Shown piece after piece: positions 42,501-51,251 of a stretch of DNA of 64,000 nt. Position 1 is the stretch's first letter. Each line of letters opens with the position of its first letter. This DNA is from Entophlyctis helioformis (taxonomy: Eukaryota; Chytridiomycota; Chytridiomycetes; Chytridiales; Chytriomycetaceae): NCBI GenBank assembly GCA_025526915.1, contig JAHLKH010000020.1, forward strand, positions 62,001 to 126,000. The letters run 5' to 3'. The notes under the pieces were generated by a model. That model searched no databases. It saw only the letters and a program-made list of their open reading frames with translations, and had not been told where the DNA came from. Made by a program: the position numbers and the translations under genes.

Positions 42501-42695
42501 CCGTCTGGGAGAGTTGGTCGGTGCACGGAAGCCGGCACTGCCGAGCACGGGCTCGAGGAAGTTGCGCAGAGCGGTGTAGTAGGCCGTGGACCGAGAGTCG
42601 AGCTCGGCGATGGACATGGAGATGGGCGTGTGGCCGGGCGATGCGGAGACGGGCATCATCGTGGCTCTCGCTTTGCTGCTGGCGGTGGTGGCCAT
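39567..42695 (-). CDS. Spa2-like polarisome scaffold, paralogue 2
   Basis: Second Spa2 homologue, 767 residues, from exons 42407-42695, 41087-41844, 39701-40924 and 39567-39599. SHD repeats: LMLLPVQQLLDFAMDVVDDA NRRAEND, then PFLHVRMDLPATRNQSRQKL with FNKLALELLLEVERRFPKTL. A Ser/Pro/Gln-rich linker (polyQ near 41510) leads to the C-terminal part: LETTLDELNARLMSDFAVGT, VMDDVASDIDVMILQTENIG and IANATYELAKHAKALLQLLQ. The long coiled coil of paralogue 1 is missing, so the two probably differ in partners. The first intron (41845-42406, 562 bp) sits between the SHD repeats in phase 1, the same place and phase as the 460-bp intron of paralogue 1, proving common descent of the exon layout. Start 42695 is preferred to 42839 because an E-box palindrome lies between them. 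Confidence 0.87.
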
Positions 42696-42820
42696 GATAA
42701 GATGAGCGCCGAGCGACGTTGAGGAGAGTCGGATCAAGTCGCCCGCCTGATCCAGAAAAGACGGCGCATCAAATTTGCCGCTCGTCGAGTTGAGTCGCGG
42801 AGCAGTCCGCGGTTGACGTG

Positions 42821-42832
42821 CGTCACGTGACG
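42821..42832. promoter_or_regulatory. Palindromic CACGTG element upstream of Spa2 paralogue 2
   Basis: CGTCACGTGACG is a perfect 12-bp palindrome around an E-box core; GTCACGTG is the classic site of Cbf1-type bHLH factors. It lies 126 bp upstream of the preferred start codon of Spa2 paralogue 2 and about 50 bp from the 3' end of the next gene. Confidence 0.5.
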
Positions 42833-42869
42833 TCGACATCTGTCCTCCCGCTCCTCGTTGAGCGGCATC

Positions 42870-42875
42870 TTTATT
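42870..42875 (-). terminator. Poly(A) signal of the 42887-43747 gene
   Basis: AATAAA on the minus strand, 12-17 bp past the stop codon. Confidence 0.5.
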
Positions 42876-42886
42876 GTCCAGCAGGG

Positions 42887-43747
42887 CTAGTGGTCCCTGC
42901 CATGCAGCACGAGTCCCGATGACGGTGGCGATAGTGACGACGGTGGCGACTGCGATTCAAGAGTCTGCGGTGGCTGGGTCTCGGCACCGCAAAGGTACGA
43001 CTCAAACTGCGCGATCGCTGCCTTGGCCGCGTGCTCAATCTCAACCATCGTGCCCTTGCCGTCCGTGTACAGCGGAGGTGCTGGCGTCGACCACTTGCGG
43101 TAGCCGCCAAACAGTGTTATCGATCCCTTGGGCAGCCTGCGATGCCGCTCGTGTGCCCCCGAGCGTGCTGGAAAAAGTGCAGGGCGTGCTGGTGCCAGTT
43201 GAGTCGAGCGGGGAGCAATCGACAGCGTCTGCAACTCCTTCTGGATCTGTGCGAGCATAGCCTGCGACTCGCAGAGGACCTTTTGCTGCTCAGCGATCAT
43301 GTCCTGCATCTCCTTCTCGGTACGCTGCAGCATGCTAATGTGCTCCTGGTCAACCACAGACACTTGCCCTCGATCGCTGCTGGACGCCATGATTGCTGGC
43401 ACCGCTGGCTCTACTGCTGTTTCAGGCTCGACTGCAAGGGCGGCATCGCCAGTGCGTGTATACTGCATGTGGTAGTATCCCCATGGAGTGTTCAGCAGGC
43501 GGGTGTAAGTGTTGGGGTTGCCGTCGTTCTTGGCTGCGAGGACTGCTGGGTCTTGAGCCGTGGCCTCGTCAACGAGCTCAAAGTCGAATGAGAAGGGCAT
43601 GAAATGCGGATAGTCTGCCGTCTCTTGTTGACGAATGCCAGTCCAAGGCGGGCCGTCGTCCGAAGACAGTTTTCTTGTGTTGCTGGATGCCACGTGTCGC
43701 TCTGTTGTCGGTGCCACGTTTCCGCCACTCACTGTTTGCCACGTCAT
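42887..43747 (-). CDS. Hypothetical protein with central coiled coil
   Basis: Single-exon frame of 286 residues that I do not recognise. The first half contains DYPHFMPFSFDFELVDEATA and TYTRLLNTPWGYYHMQYTRT, which look like folded protein. A coiled-coil segment follows (QEHISMLQRTEKEMQDMIAE, then QQKVLCESQAMLAQIQKEL), then a basic stretch and GSITLFGGYRKWSTPAPPLY. The end is Ser/Pro-rich. No signal peptide or membrane helix. A near-consensus poly(A) signal 12 bp past the stop supports an expressed gene. The ATG at 43747 is the first in frame; an internal start cannot be excluded. Confidence 0.6.
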   Translation of the reverse strand: MTWQTVSGGNVAPTTERHVASSNTRKLSSDDGPPWTGIRQQETADYPHFMPFSFDFELVDEATAQDPAVLAAKNDGNPNTYTRLLNTPWGYYHMQYTRTGDAALAVEPETAVEPAVPAIMASSSDRGQVSVVDQEHISMLQRTEKEMQDMIAEQQKVLCESQAMLAQIQKELQTLSIAPRSTQLAPARPALFPARSGAHERHRRLPKGSITLFGGYRKWSTPAPPLYTDGKGTMVEIEHAAKAAIAQFESYLCGAETQPPQTLESQSPPSSLSPPSSGLVLHGRDH

Positions 43748-43935
43748 CAGTGACGACAGCCTCTGTCACCGCCTGCCAACACGATTCGGTTGTGATGCAG
43801 CATCTGGAGGCTGGCTGGTGGACATGCGGCAGTTGATCGAGACATCTGCGCTGCCAGAAAACAGATTGTTGTTTGGTTGGATGGTTGACTGGCAGTCGCG
43901 AATATATTCAACATGCGATTTTCATGCGACAAGAA

Positions 43936-44008
43936 GGGGGTCTAGCTCAAATGGTAGAGCGCTCGCTTAGCATGCGAGAGGCACTGGGATCAATGCCCAG
44001 GTCCTCCA
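43936..44008 (+). tRNA. tRNA-Ala (anticodon AGC)
   Basis: 73-nt cloverleaf: D arm GCTC/GAGC, anticodon stem CTCGC/GCGAG with loop TTAGCAT (anticodon at 43969-43971), T stem CTGGG/CCCAG. The acceptor GGGGGTC pairs with GTCCTCC except for a G-U at pair 3 and a T-T mismatch at pair 6. The T loop ATCAATG begins with A rather than T, as in some other eukaryotic tRNA-Ala genes. G3-U70, the alanine identity element, is present. No intron. Confidence 0.9.
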
Positions 44009-44244
44009 CTCTTGCTTTTGTCCGTTCTCTTTGCCCTTGCTGCTGCACTTGCCCCTGCACTCGTTCTCAACACCAGGCAGCCTGGCTGTCGTGTCTCACT
44101 TTTTGCTCTTCCTCACAGCATCCCCTGCCTTCGCAGCCTTCGCAGCATCCACAGCATCCACAGTCCTCCTCACTGCTGCGAGACTCTGCCTGACTCTGTC
44201 CGTCGTCCAAGTCTCTACATTCTGTTCATTGGTTGAGTACAGGA

Positions 44245-46405
44245 CTATGCCGCAAAGTCGACTGCGATCTTGCCGTGCGACGAGCTGACATCCATCAGTC
44301 CATACTTGCTGGTGTCTGGCCCGCCAATCACTCGCTCGATCGAGCTGCCTTCGCCAATCAGCTCGCCGCCCTGACTTGCACGGCACTCGCGGCTGTTGGA
44401 GTGGATCTTGACCGTGCCACGGAACCCACTGCCCACTGCCAGCTGCGCATCGCCGCGCGTCGTGCTCACTTTGCTCACAGACTCGCCATACTCGTACGGC
44501 GTCAGTGCAAGCACTGCTGCCCCGCTCCCCGTCTGCGCCGTCAGCATCTTGTGTTGAGCCACTGCGCACTCCAGCCTGCCTGTTGTTGTTCGCAAAGTGG
44601 CTGCCCGCTCGCCCATCCCATCGCCGTCGCCGACAAACTCGACTTGTGCATTCACGTTGCCTGATGCCCGCTCCAAATGCACATGGTCGACTGCGTGGAT
44701 CTTGTCGACCTTGCAGTTGGATGTCGTTGCTGTGCACACAAACGATCGCGTCCACACCGTCCCAACCGATGCATGTCCCGAGTTGGTGATAATGCTGGCC
44801 TCGACTCGCGCGGTCATGTCGCCCATGCTGATGTTGCCGCTGGCTGAGCCCATCATGAACCGGTCGCCGCTCACAATGTCGCCGCCGGTGATGTGTCCCG
44901 ATGTCGTGCAGACCAGTGCATAGCCGTGCACCTCCATCGCACCCGTCTTGATGTGCCCCGATGTCGCTTGCACAGACGCTGTCTCGCACACCGTGGTCGT
45001 GAGCAGGAGCTGGCCAGTCGATGTGCGTGCAGCGAGCTCGTTGGCGTGGATGTGGCCATTGACGCGGATGCTGCCTGGGATTGCTGTGAGCGCAAGGTTG
45101 CCCGCCATGTTCATCGCGCCAAACACGGACGCGCTGCCAGACAGGGTCGTGATGGATGCATGCGTGCCTTCTACACCATCCAGCATGATGTCGCCAGATG
45201 GCAGGTCAATGACCAGCCCGCCCTCGCCGCCGGCCGTCAGCTTGCCACACCTGACAAGACTGCACTTGCCCGTGATGCAGATGTCGCCCGTTGCGTCCAT
45301 ATCGCCAACAGACATGCCCTGCATCGATTCTTGTGACGATCCGTCAAACCTGAACGACCGCATCTTCAGAGACTTGGCGACCAGCTCCGCCGTGGGTCTG
45401 TATGACAATCCCGCCAGCTGCCTGTCGGGCGACACCTCCATGTGCCACTTGCTGCTGCCAGCCGGCTTGCCGTCCGACGAGAATGCAATGGCCACATCGC
45501 CAAAGGCATGAGCAAACTCGTCGTGGAAGTCGATCGATGTGGCCTTGGACCCCGAGACGGCGATGTTCAGGCCGGCCTGGCAGGCATCGGCGATCTCGAC
45601 AGAAACCGTCACTTGCGTCTGCACATTCGGCGACGACCACAGCACCGACTTGCCGAGTGAGAACAGCGAGCCAACGAGCGAAGACGGCGGCGCTGGTTGA
45701 GGTGGCGATGGCGGTCGATGCACCCGCAGCCTCAGTGTCGCAGCGCTGTTGTGCAGGGACTCTGAGATGGCAGCGACGGGCTCGGACGGGCTGTTGGGCG
45801 AGTTGGCTGCATCCGGCGCTCCGTTGATGGTGCATGTCACTCGCACCGTTGGGTCGGCCGTTGCTGCTCTGCGGAAGACGACGGCGATGGGCTGTGCAGA
45901 GCGCTTGTCAGTGCGTGGCGGGTGCATGCTGTGCTGTGTAGGCAGGGCAGGCAGGGCAGGCAGAGAGCGCACTCACAGCGGCATCGTCGACGTCCAGATG
46001 CAGCGAGAGCGGAGCGCTCCACACGCACTCTTGCCTGAGCAGCTGAACCGCGCCACGTTGCATGGCACGCTGCCGATCTGCTCGTGGCTTGGGCAAGCCT
46101 GTGGCAAGCCTGTGGCGGCGTGTCCAAGAGACCGCATCGGCTGGTGGGCCAGGCGTGCAGGAGATGGCCAGATCGGACCGTCCAGACTGGCAGGCTGTTA
46201 GGGAGGATCGGCAGAAGCAGTGGCAGCAGCACTCTTCTGTGGCATCTCTTGACTGACGGCTGACTTGGCAGCAGGACACAGCCAGCAGCAATGCCACCAA
46301 GCGTGCCAAGAGCAGCAGCCTTGCACGCGGTGTCTGCAAGCGTCGCCCCTGTGCTACAGTCGGCCTTCGAACCATCGGCGGCCCTGCGATCAACGAAGCC
46401 GCCAT
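44245..46405 (-). CDS. Membrane-anchored beta-repeat protein (DUF4097-like)
   Basis: About 695 residues; exons 45977-46405 and 44245-45903 joined by an intron with consensus donor GTGAGT (45904-45976). From about residue 300 the sequence is a ladder of short strands with recurring Ser-Gly turns: MDATGDICITG, LPSGDIMLDGVEG, TTLSGSASVFGAMN, QATSGHIKTGAMEV, CTTSGHITGGDIV, GSASGNISMGDM, TNSGHASVGTV, ERASGNVNAQVEF. This is the pattern of DUF4097 and similar right-handed beta-helix or adhesin-like proteins. It ends with KYGLMDVSSSHGKIAVDFAA. The proposed N-terminus (MAASLIAGPPM ... RARLLLLARLVALLLAVSCC) would be a signal anchor, but another frame at 46280-46472 also holds a hydrophobic stretch (AAALGTLGGIAAGCVLL), so the N-terminus is unsettled. 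Function unknown; a surface role is plausible. Confidence 0.7.
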
Positions 46406-46762
46406 TGTGGCACAGGCCCGAGATGCAGTCGCCACCAGCGGTGCTGCCCTGCAGGCCGATGCCTGTCGGCAATTATCCGTCGTGTTTGAGGTGGATGACA
46501 CCCATCGGCACGTCCAGCCTCGCCAGGCTCGCCCGACCACGCCCACACGCCCGCACACGCCCAGTCGCGAGCCGCTTACTCAGCAGCTGCGCTGGTTGCT
46601 CCACACGGCCCGATCCCCGCCCGCAGCCCGTCCCGCCGGCCGCTCGCTCACACTTGGATCGCATGCCACACCACATGACGTGGCGGCGGCCTTTAAAAAA
46701 CGTGCGGTCGACGTTGTTGCCCATCTGCCATCCAACCGTCCATCCGACCGCCCAACCACGCC

Positions 46763-48487
46763 ATGTCCTTCACCGCACCCGCCAACCTCACCGGCTCTGC
46801 CGCAGCCGCCCCTGCCTCGGCTGACTTCATCGTCAAGTCCGGCCTTGCCCAGAACCTCAAGGTACGCCCAGACTCCCCGTGCTTGCCCCGCCCCGCCCCG
46901 CCCCTCTGCCGCTGCCGCTGCCGCCCGCACCTGCCCCCGAGGCTGTCTGTGCGTCGTGCTCTGTGTGCCGGCCCGCGATTCAGTGATCCAGGCCGGCTGC
47001 GCTGGCCGTTGGCCGCTGCGAGGGCTGCTGGCCCTGCACGCCTCGCTGCGCAACTACCGCACACACCGCACACACCGCACCCATCGCACGCAGTCGATTG
47101 CACCCTGCAGCGGCTCTGCACAGACAGCGCCGTGGTGCGCAGCGCTACTCGGCCAGCCTGTCTGTCTTCGTCAGCAGCAGGCGTCGTTTTGCCGCATGCA
47201 CAAACGTCACGAGCCGATGCAATCGCACATGGGCCAGCACGCCATTTTATGGCCGGCCTCTGTCCAAGCGGCCATCCGCAAACGGCGGCTGTCCAGGCCC
47301 TCTCCTGCATGTGCCCTGGCCGTCCCTCTCGTGCCTGTCTTGCTGACTCATCAATCGCCTGCTCTTTGTCCTGCACGCGATCCGCTCTGTCCCGCTCCGT
47401 TCCGCTCGCTTGCCCCGCTGCTCCACACGGCCCTCGCTCCATGAACCCGTCCTGCCACGGCGCTTCCTCGATTGTCTCGTGCGGCGGCATTGCACCGTTC
47501 TGCATGTGGTCCATGCATTCAACCATGCACGGCATTCATCCACCCAACAGGGCGGTGTCATCATGGACGTCATCAACGCCGAGCAGGCCCGCATCGCCGA
47601 GGAGGCCGGTGCCTGTGCCGTCATGGCTCTCGAGCGTGTCCCTGCCGACATCCGCCGCGACGGCGGTGTGGCCCGTATGTCCGACCCCAGAATGATCAAG
47701 GAGATCATGGCTGCCGTCACGATCCCCGTCATGGCCAAGGTCCGCATCGGCCACTTTGTCGAGGCCCAGATCCTCGAGCACATTGGCGTGGACTACATTG
47801 ACGAGTCCGAGGTGCTCACGCCCGCCGACGAGACCAACCACATTGACAAGAACAAGTTCAAGGTGCCCTACGTCTGCGGCTGCAAGAACCTCGGCGAGGC
47901 GCTCCGTCGCATCAACGAGGGTGCGTCCATGATCCGCACCAAGGGCGAGGCCGGCACCGGCAACGTCGTCGAGGCCGTCAGACACGCCCGCACCCTCTTT
48001 TCCGAGATCCGTCGCGCCTCGGCCATGACCGACGAGGAGCTGTACACCTACGCCAAGGAGATCCAGGCACCCTACCACCTCCTCAAGGAGACTGCCCGTC
48101 TCGGCCGTCTTCCCGTCGTCAACTTTGCTGCCGGTAAGCGTCTGTCTGGTGCATGTGCCGGTCTCTGTGCCATCCAGCATTCTGACTGACTAACGCGCTG
48201 CCGCCGGTGCACGTCGGGCCCTGTGATCTGCTCCTATAGGCGGTGTGGCGACCCCTGCCGATGCCGCGCTCATGATGCAGCTCGGCGTCGACGGTGTCTT
48301 TGTCGGCTCCGGCATCTTCAAGTCTGGCGACCCTGCCAAGCGTGCCCGCGCCATTGTCCAGGCCGTCACCCACTACAAGGACGCCGCCGTCATTGCCCAG
48401 GTCTCGGAGGACCTTGGCGAGGCCATGGTCGGCATCAACTGCGACACCCTCCTCCCCGAGCAGAAGTTTGCTGGCCGCGGCTGGTAA
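46763..48487 (+). CDS. SNZ1: Pyridoxal 5'-phosphate synthase, lyase subunit (PDX1/SNZ)
   Basis: Makes pyridoxal phosphate from ribose 5-phosphate, glyceraldehyde 3-phosphate and ammonia supplied by the glutaminase Pdx2/Sno. Exons 46763-46861, 47551-48133 and 48240-48487 give 309 residues, normal for the family. Signatures: [53 protein letters not shown] with the catalytic lysine, [31 protein letters not shown] and [19 protein letters not shown]. The first intron is 689 bp, the longest in the window, and is open on the plus strand in the frame of exon 1, yet its length (3n+2) breaks the frame, so it is not coding. The second intron has the branch-like CTGACTGACTAAC. No Pdx2 gene is in the window. 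Confidence 0.95.
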
Positions 48488-48725
48488 ACGACCGTGTCGC
48501 CCGTCCCTCCCTCTCTCGCATGGCTTGATTGTTGTCTCATAATGAATCCCGTCCGTAGACCCGTCGATCTATTGTGTCTTTGCACAGCGGTCTTCTGCTT
48601 GGATGTACAGCACACAGGACCACTGCAGCATGCCGCCTTGGCGCACACGATCCATACAAGTCACTTGTGCTGTATTGGAGACACAAAGAAGCCAAGAAGA
48701 AGAGGAAGTAGGACAGGATGCTGCA

Positions 48726-51175
48726 TCAGGGGGATTTGGAGGGGATCGCTGCACGAGCGGGGGACGTCCACCACCGGACGTATCCGAGCAGGGTCTGCGC
48801 CACCCACAGCCGCACGCGCAGCAGCATCCACTCGCGCCAGAAGCCGATCCGGCCGACCCACGTATCGATATCATGGGTGATCCACACAGGCGACCACGAC
48901 AGCAAGAACGACGTCGGCTGCCGCACGCGCATGGGTGTCCACATCTTGTCCGGTGCGCCATCGCCCACACGCGCACCGCCCGCCTCTGCGCGCGCCACAC
49001 GCAGCCCATTGCGGCGCTTCTCGACCTGCGCGGCAATAAACGCCTCGCGCTCCGCCTGCGGGATCACGTGCGTGCCCAGGATAGCATACGTGGCATTGTC
49101 GCGGAACCTGTCCATGTTGTCGCCGCCGAGCTCGTAGTGGATGCCGCGAATGAGGTTGGACACGCGCGACGCGAGCAGCATCTCGCGCGGCAGCGACTCG
49201 AGCAGCGCGAGCACGTCGGCAACGGTCACGTCCTTGTACTGCGCGCGCAGCCGCTCGCGGTCGCGCGCGCTCAGCTGCTCGCCCAGCCCCGTCGTCGAGC
49301 CGCCGTCCATCGGGCGGCCCGTGAAAATGAGCGGGAACACGGCGAAATGCTGTTCGACGCCCAGCCGCTTGGCGACGGAGCGCAGCAGCGCCGTGTCGCC
49401 CAGCACGAGCGACGTCCACAGCTGGCAGTAGAGCAGCCGGAACTCGTCCGACACCTCGCGATAGAGTCCGTGGTCGAGAATCACGAGCTGCGGGCGGTTG
49501 GGCCGTGAGGGCGAGCGCACGATAAAGGCGTTGCCTGCGTGCGGGTCGCAGTGCACGACACCGTGGCAAAAGATCATTTCGGCAAAGGCCTGTGAGAGCA
49601 GGTTGCGCACGTCGCGCGGGTCGAGACCGAGCGCGCGGATGCCCTGCACGTGGTTGACCTTGACGCCGTGCACAAACTCCATGGTGAGAATGCGGCGGGT
49701 GGTGAGGTCCCAGTGGATGTTGGGGCACCGAATGTCGTTGGAGCGGTACGCGAAGCGGGCGGCAGTCATCTCGCAGTTGAGTGCCTCGTTGGTAAAGTCA
49801 AACTCTTGCAGCAGGTTCTTGCGGAACTCTTTCACGATCCAGGTGAGCTGGAAGTCTGGGAAGAGGGCGGCAATGACGTCGGAGACGGTCTGCATGGCGA
49901 GCGTGTCAATGTCAAACAGCCGCGCGACGTCTGGGTACTGGATCTTGACGGCGACTTCGTATCCGTCCGTGGTCACGGCTGTGTGTGTGCAGTCCATGTG
50001 TCAGTTACATCCAACACAGCGAAACCGAGCAGCATCGATGAGCGGCATCCATGACGCTGGGATCATCGTGCATACGTACCTCTGTGCACTTGGGCAAGCG
50101 AGGCAGCCGCCATGGGCAGCTCGGCAAACTCTGAAAACAGCTCGTCTGTCGACTGGATGCCAAAGTCCTCGAGGAGCACGCCCTTCATCGACTGGAACGT
50201 GCGGAACGGCGCGCGGTCCTGGAGCACCTTGAGCGTCTCGGTAAACTCTGCAGGCACGACGTACACGAGCGAGGCGATATGCTGCCCGGCCTTGATGTAG
50301 ATGCCGCTCTGGATCTGCGACAGCCACAGGATCCACTTTGCGGTGCGCAGATGCACGACCGAGCGATCGGCCTTGTACTCGTCCGACTTGTAGTTGGTGT
50401 GGCGGCGGAAGAGGAGCGCGTAGTCGAGCGCCACGATGGCACCGACGCTGAACGTCAGCGTGAAGCGCTTGGCGGCCGAGATGGCCAGCGCGAGCTTGTC
50501 GATGGGCGAGTCGGTGGGGATCCAGTCGGGCAGGTTGTTGCCGAATGTGCCCAGGCCGAGCACGACGGCGGCGGATGCGGCGATCAGCAGCTTAAGGAAC
50601 GGGAAGCGGGCGGTGCGCGACGAGGCGGGCCTGGCGTCCGAGGAAGACGGATCGGCACGGCCTCGCTGGAGCAGCCGGGCGACGACCGACGCAGGCATGC
50701 GTCGAGCACGCAACAGCGACAGCAGCAGCCGGTCGCGCAGCCCAGCCGACGGCGGCTTGGCGGTCGGTTTGTGGTCGGTGCTGCCGTGGGAGCTGCCGTG
50801 GGAGCTGTATCGGCGGGCGGCTGGAGCGACGGCGAGGACAGCGGATGCGCTCGGGAGCGTGGGCTTCGTGGGCAGCATGGGCCTCGAGGGCATCGCAGGC
50901 AGCATGGGCATCGTGGGCATCGTGGGCATCGTGGGCAGGCGGCCGAGAGCCGCGGACCAAACATGGCGCCGCGGCGGCCGAGCAGAAGAAAGCGAGCGAG
51001 ACGGTGCACGCCGCGGCGGCGAGAGGGCTGTTGCGGCCAGCAGGCGCGCATGCGGCTGTGCGTGCAGCATGTGCACGCGGGCAGTGGCCGTCATCGTGGC
51101 CGTCATCGTGGCCGTCATCGTGGCCATTGCCATCGCTGTCGCTGTTGTTGCTGTTAGGGCAAGCGGCGCAGCCAT
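48726..51175 (-). CDS. MCP2: Mitochondrial ABC1/ADCK-family atypical kinase (ADCK1/Mcp2-like)
   Basis: UbiB-family protein of the mitochondrial inner membrane; yeast Mcp2 affects lipid homeostasis and human ADCK1 cristae. Exon 1 50080-51175, intron 49979-50079, exon 2 48726-49978; 782 residues. The N-terminus is an Arg/Ala/Ser-rich mitochondrial presequence with Met/Thr and Met/Pro tandem repeats, then a membrane helix (KLLIAASAAVVLGLGTF). The family KxGQ motif is KAGQHIASL; AAASLAQVHRA is the Ala-rich loop; EVAVKIQYP holds the ATP lysine; HCDPHAGNAF gives the catalytic residues and ILDHGLY the metal-binding Asp. The C-terminus contains a Trp-rich stretch. The start at 51175 (MAAPLALTA) is preferred; 51250 would extend to 2 bp from the neighbouring divergent start. 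Confidence 0.88.
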
Positions 51176-51251
51176 GGGCACTGCCGGGCACTGCACACGC
51201 AATAAAACGGAAATCCAAAGGCAACTTGCGCCAACCCCAACAAGCCACACG

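Noticed and set aside
46693..47535. Minus-strand frame of 280 residues across the PDX1 intron
   Set aside because: It covers the conserved first exon of PDX1 antisense and is compositionally a GC-rich shadow (Arg/Ala/Gly/Cys-rich).
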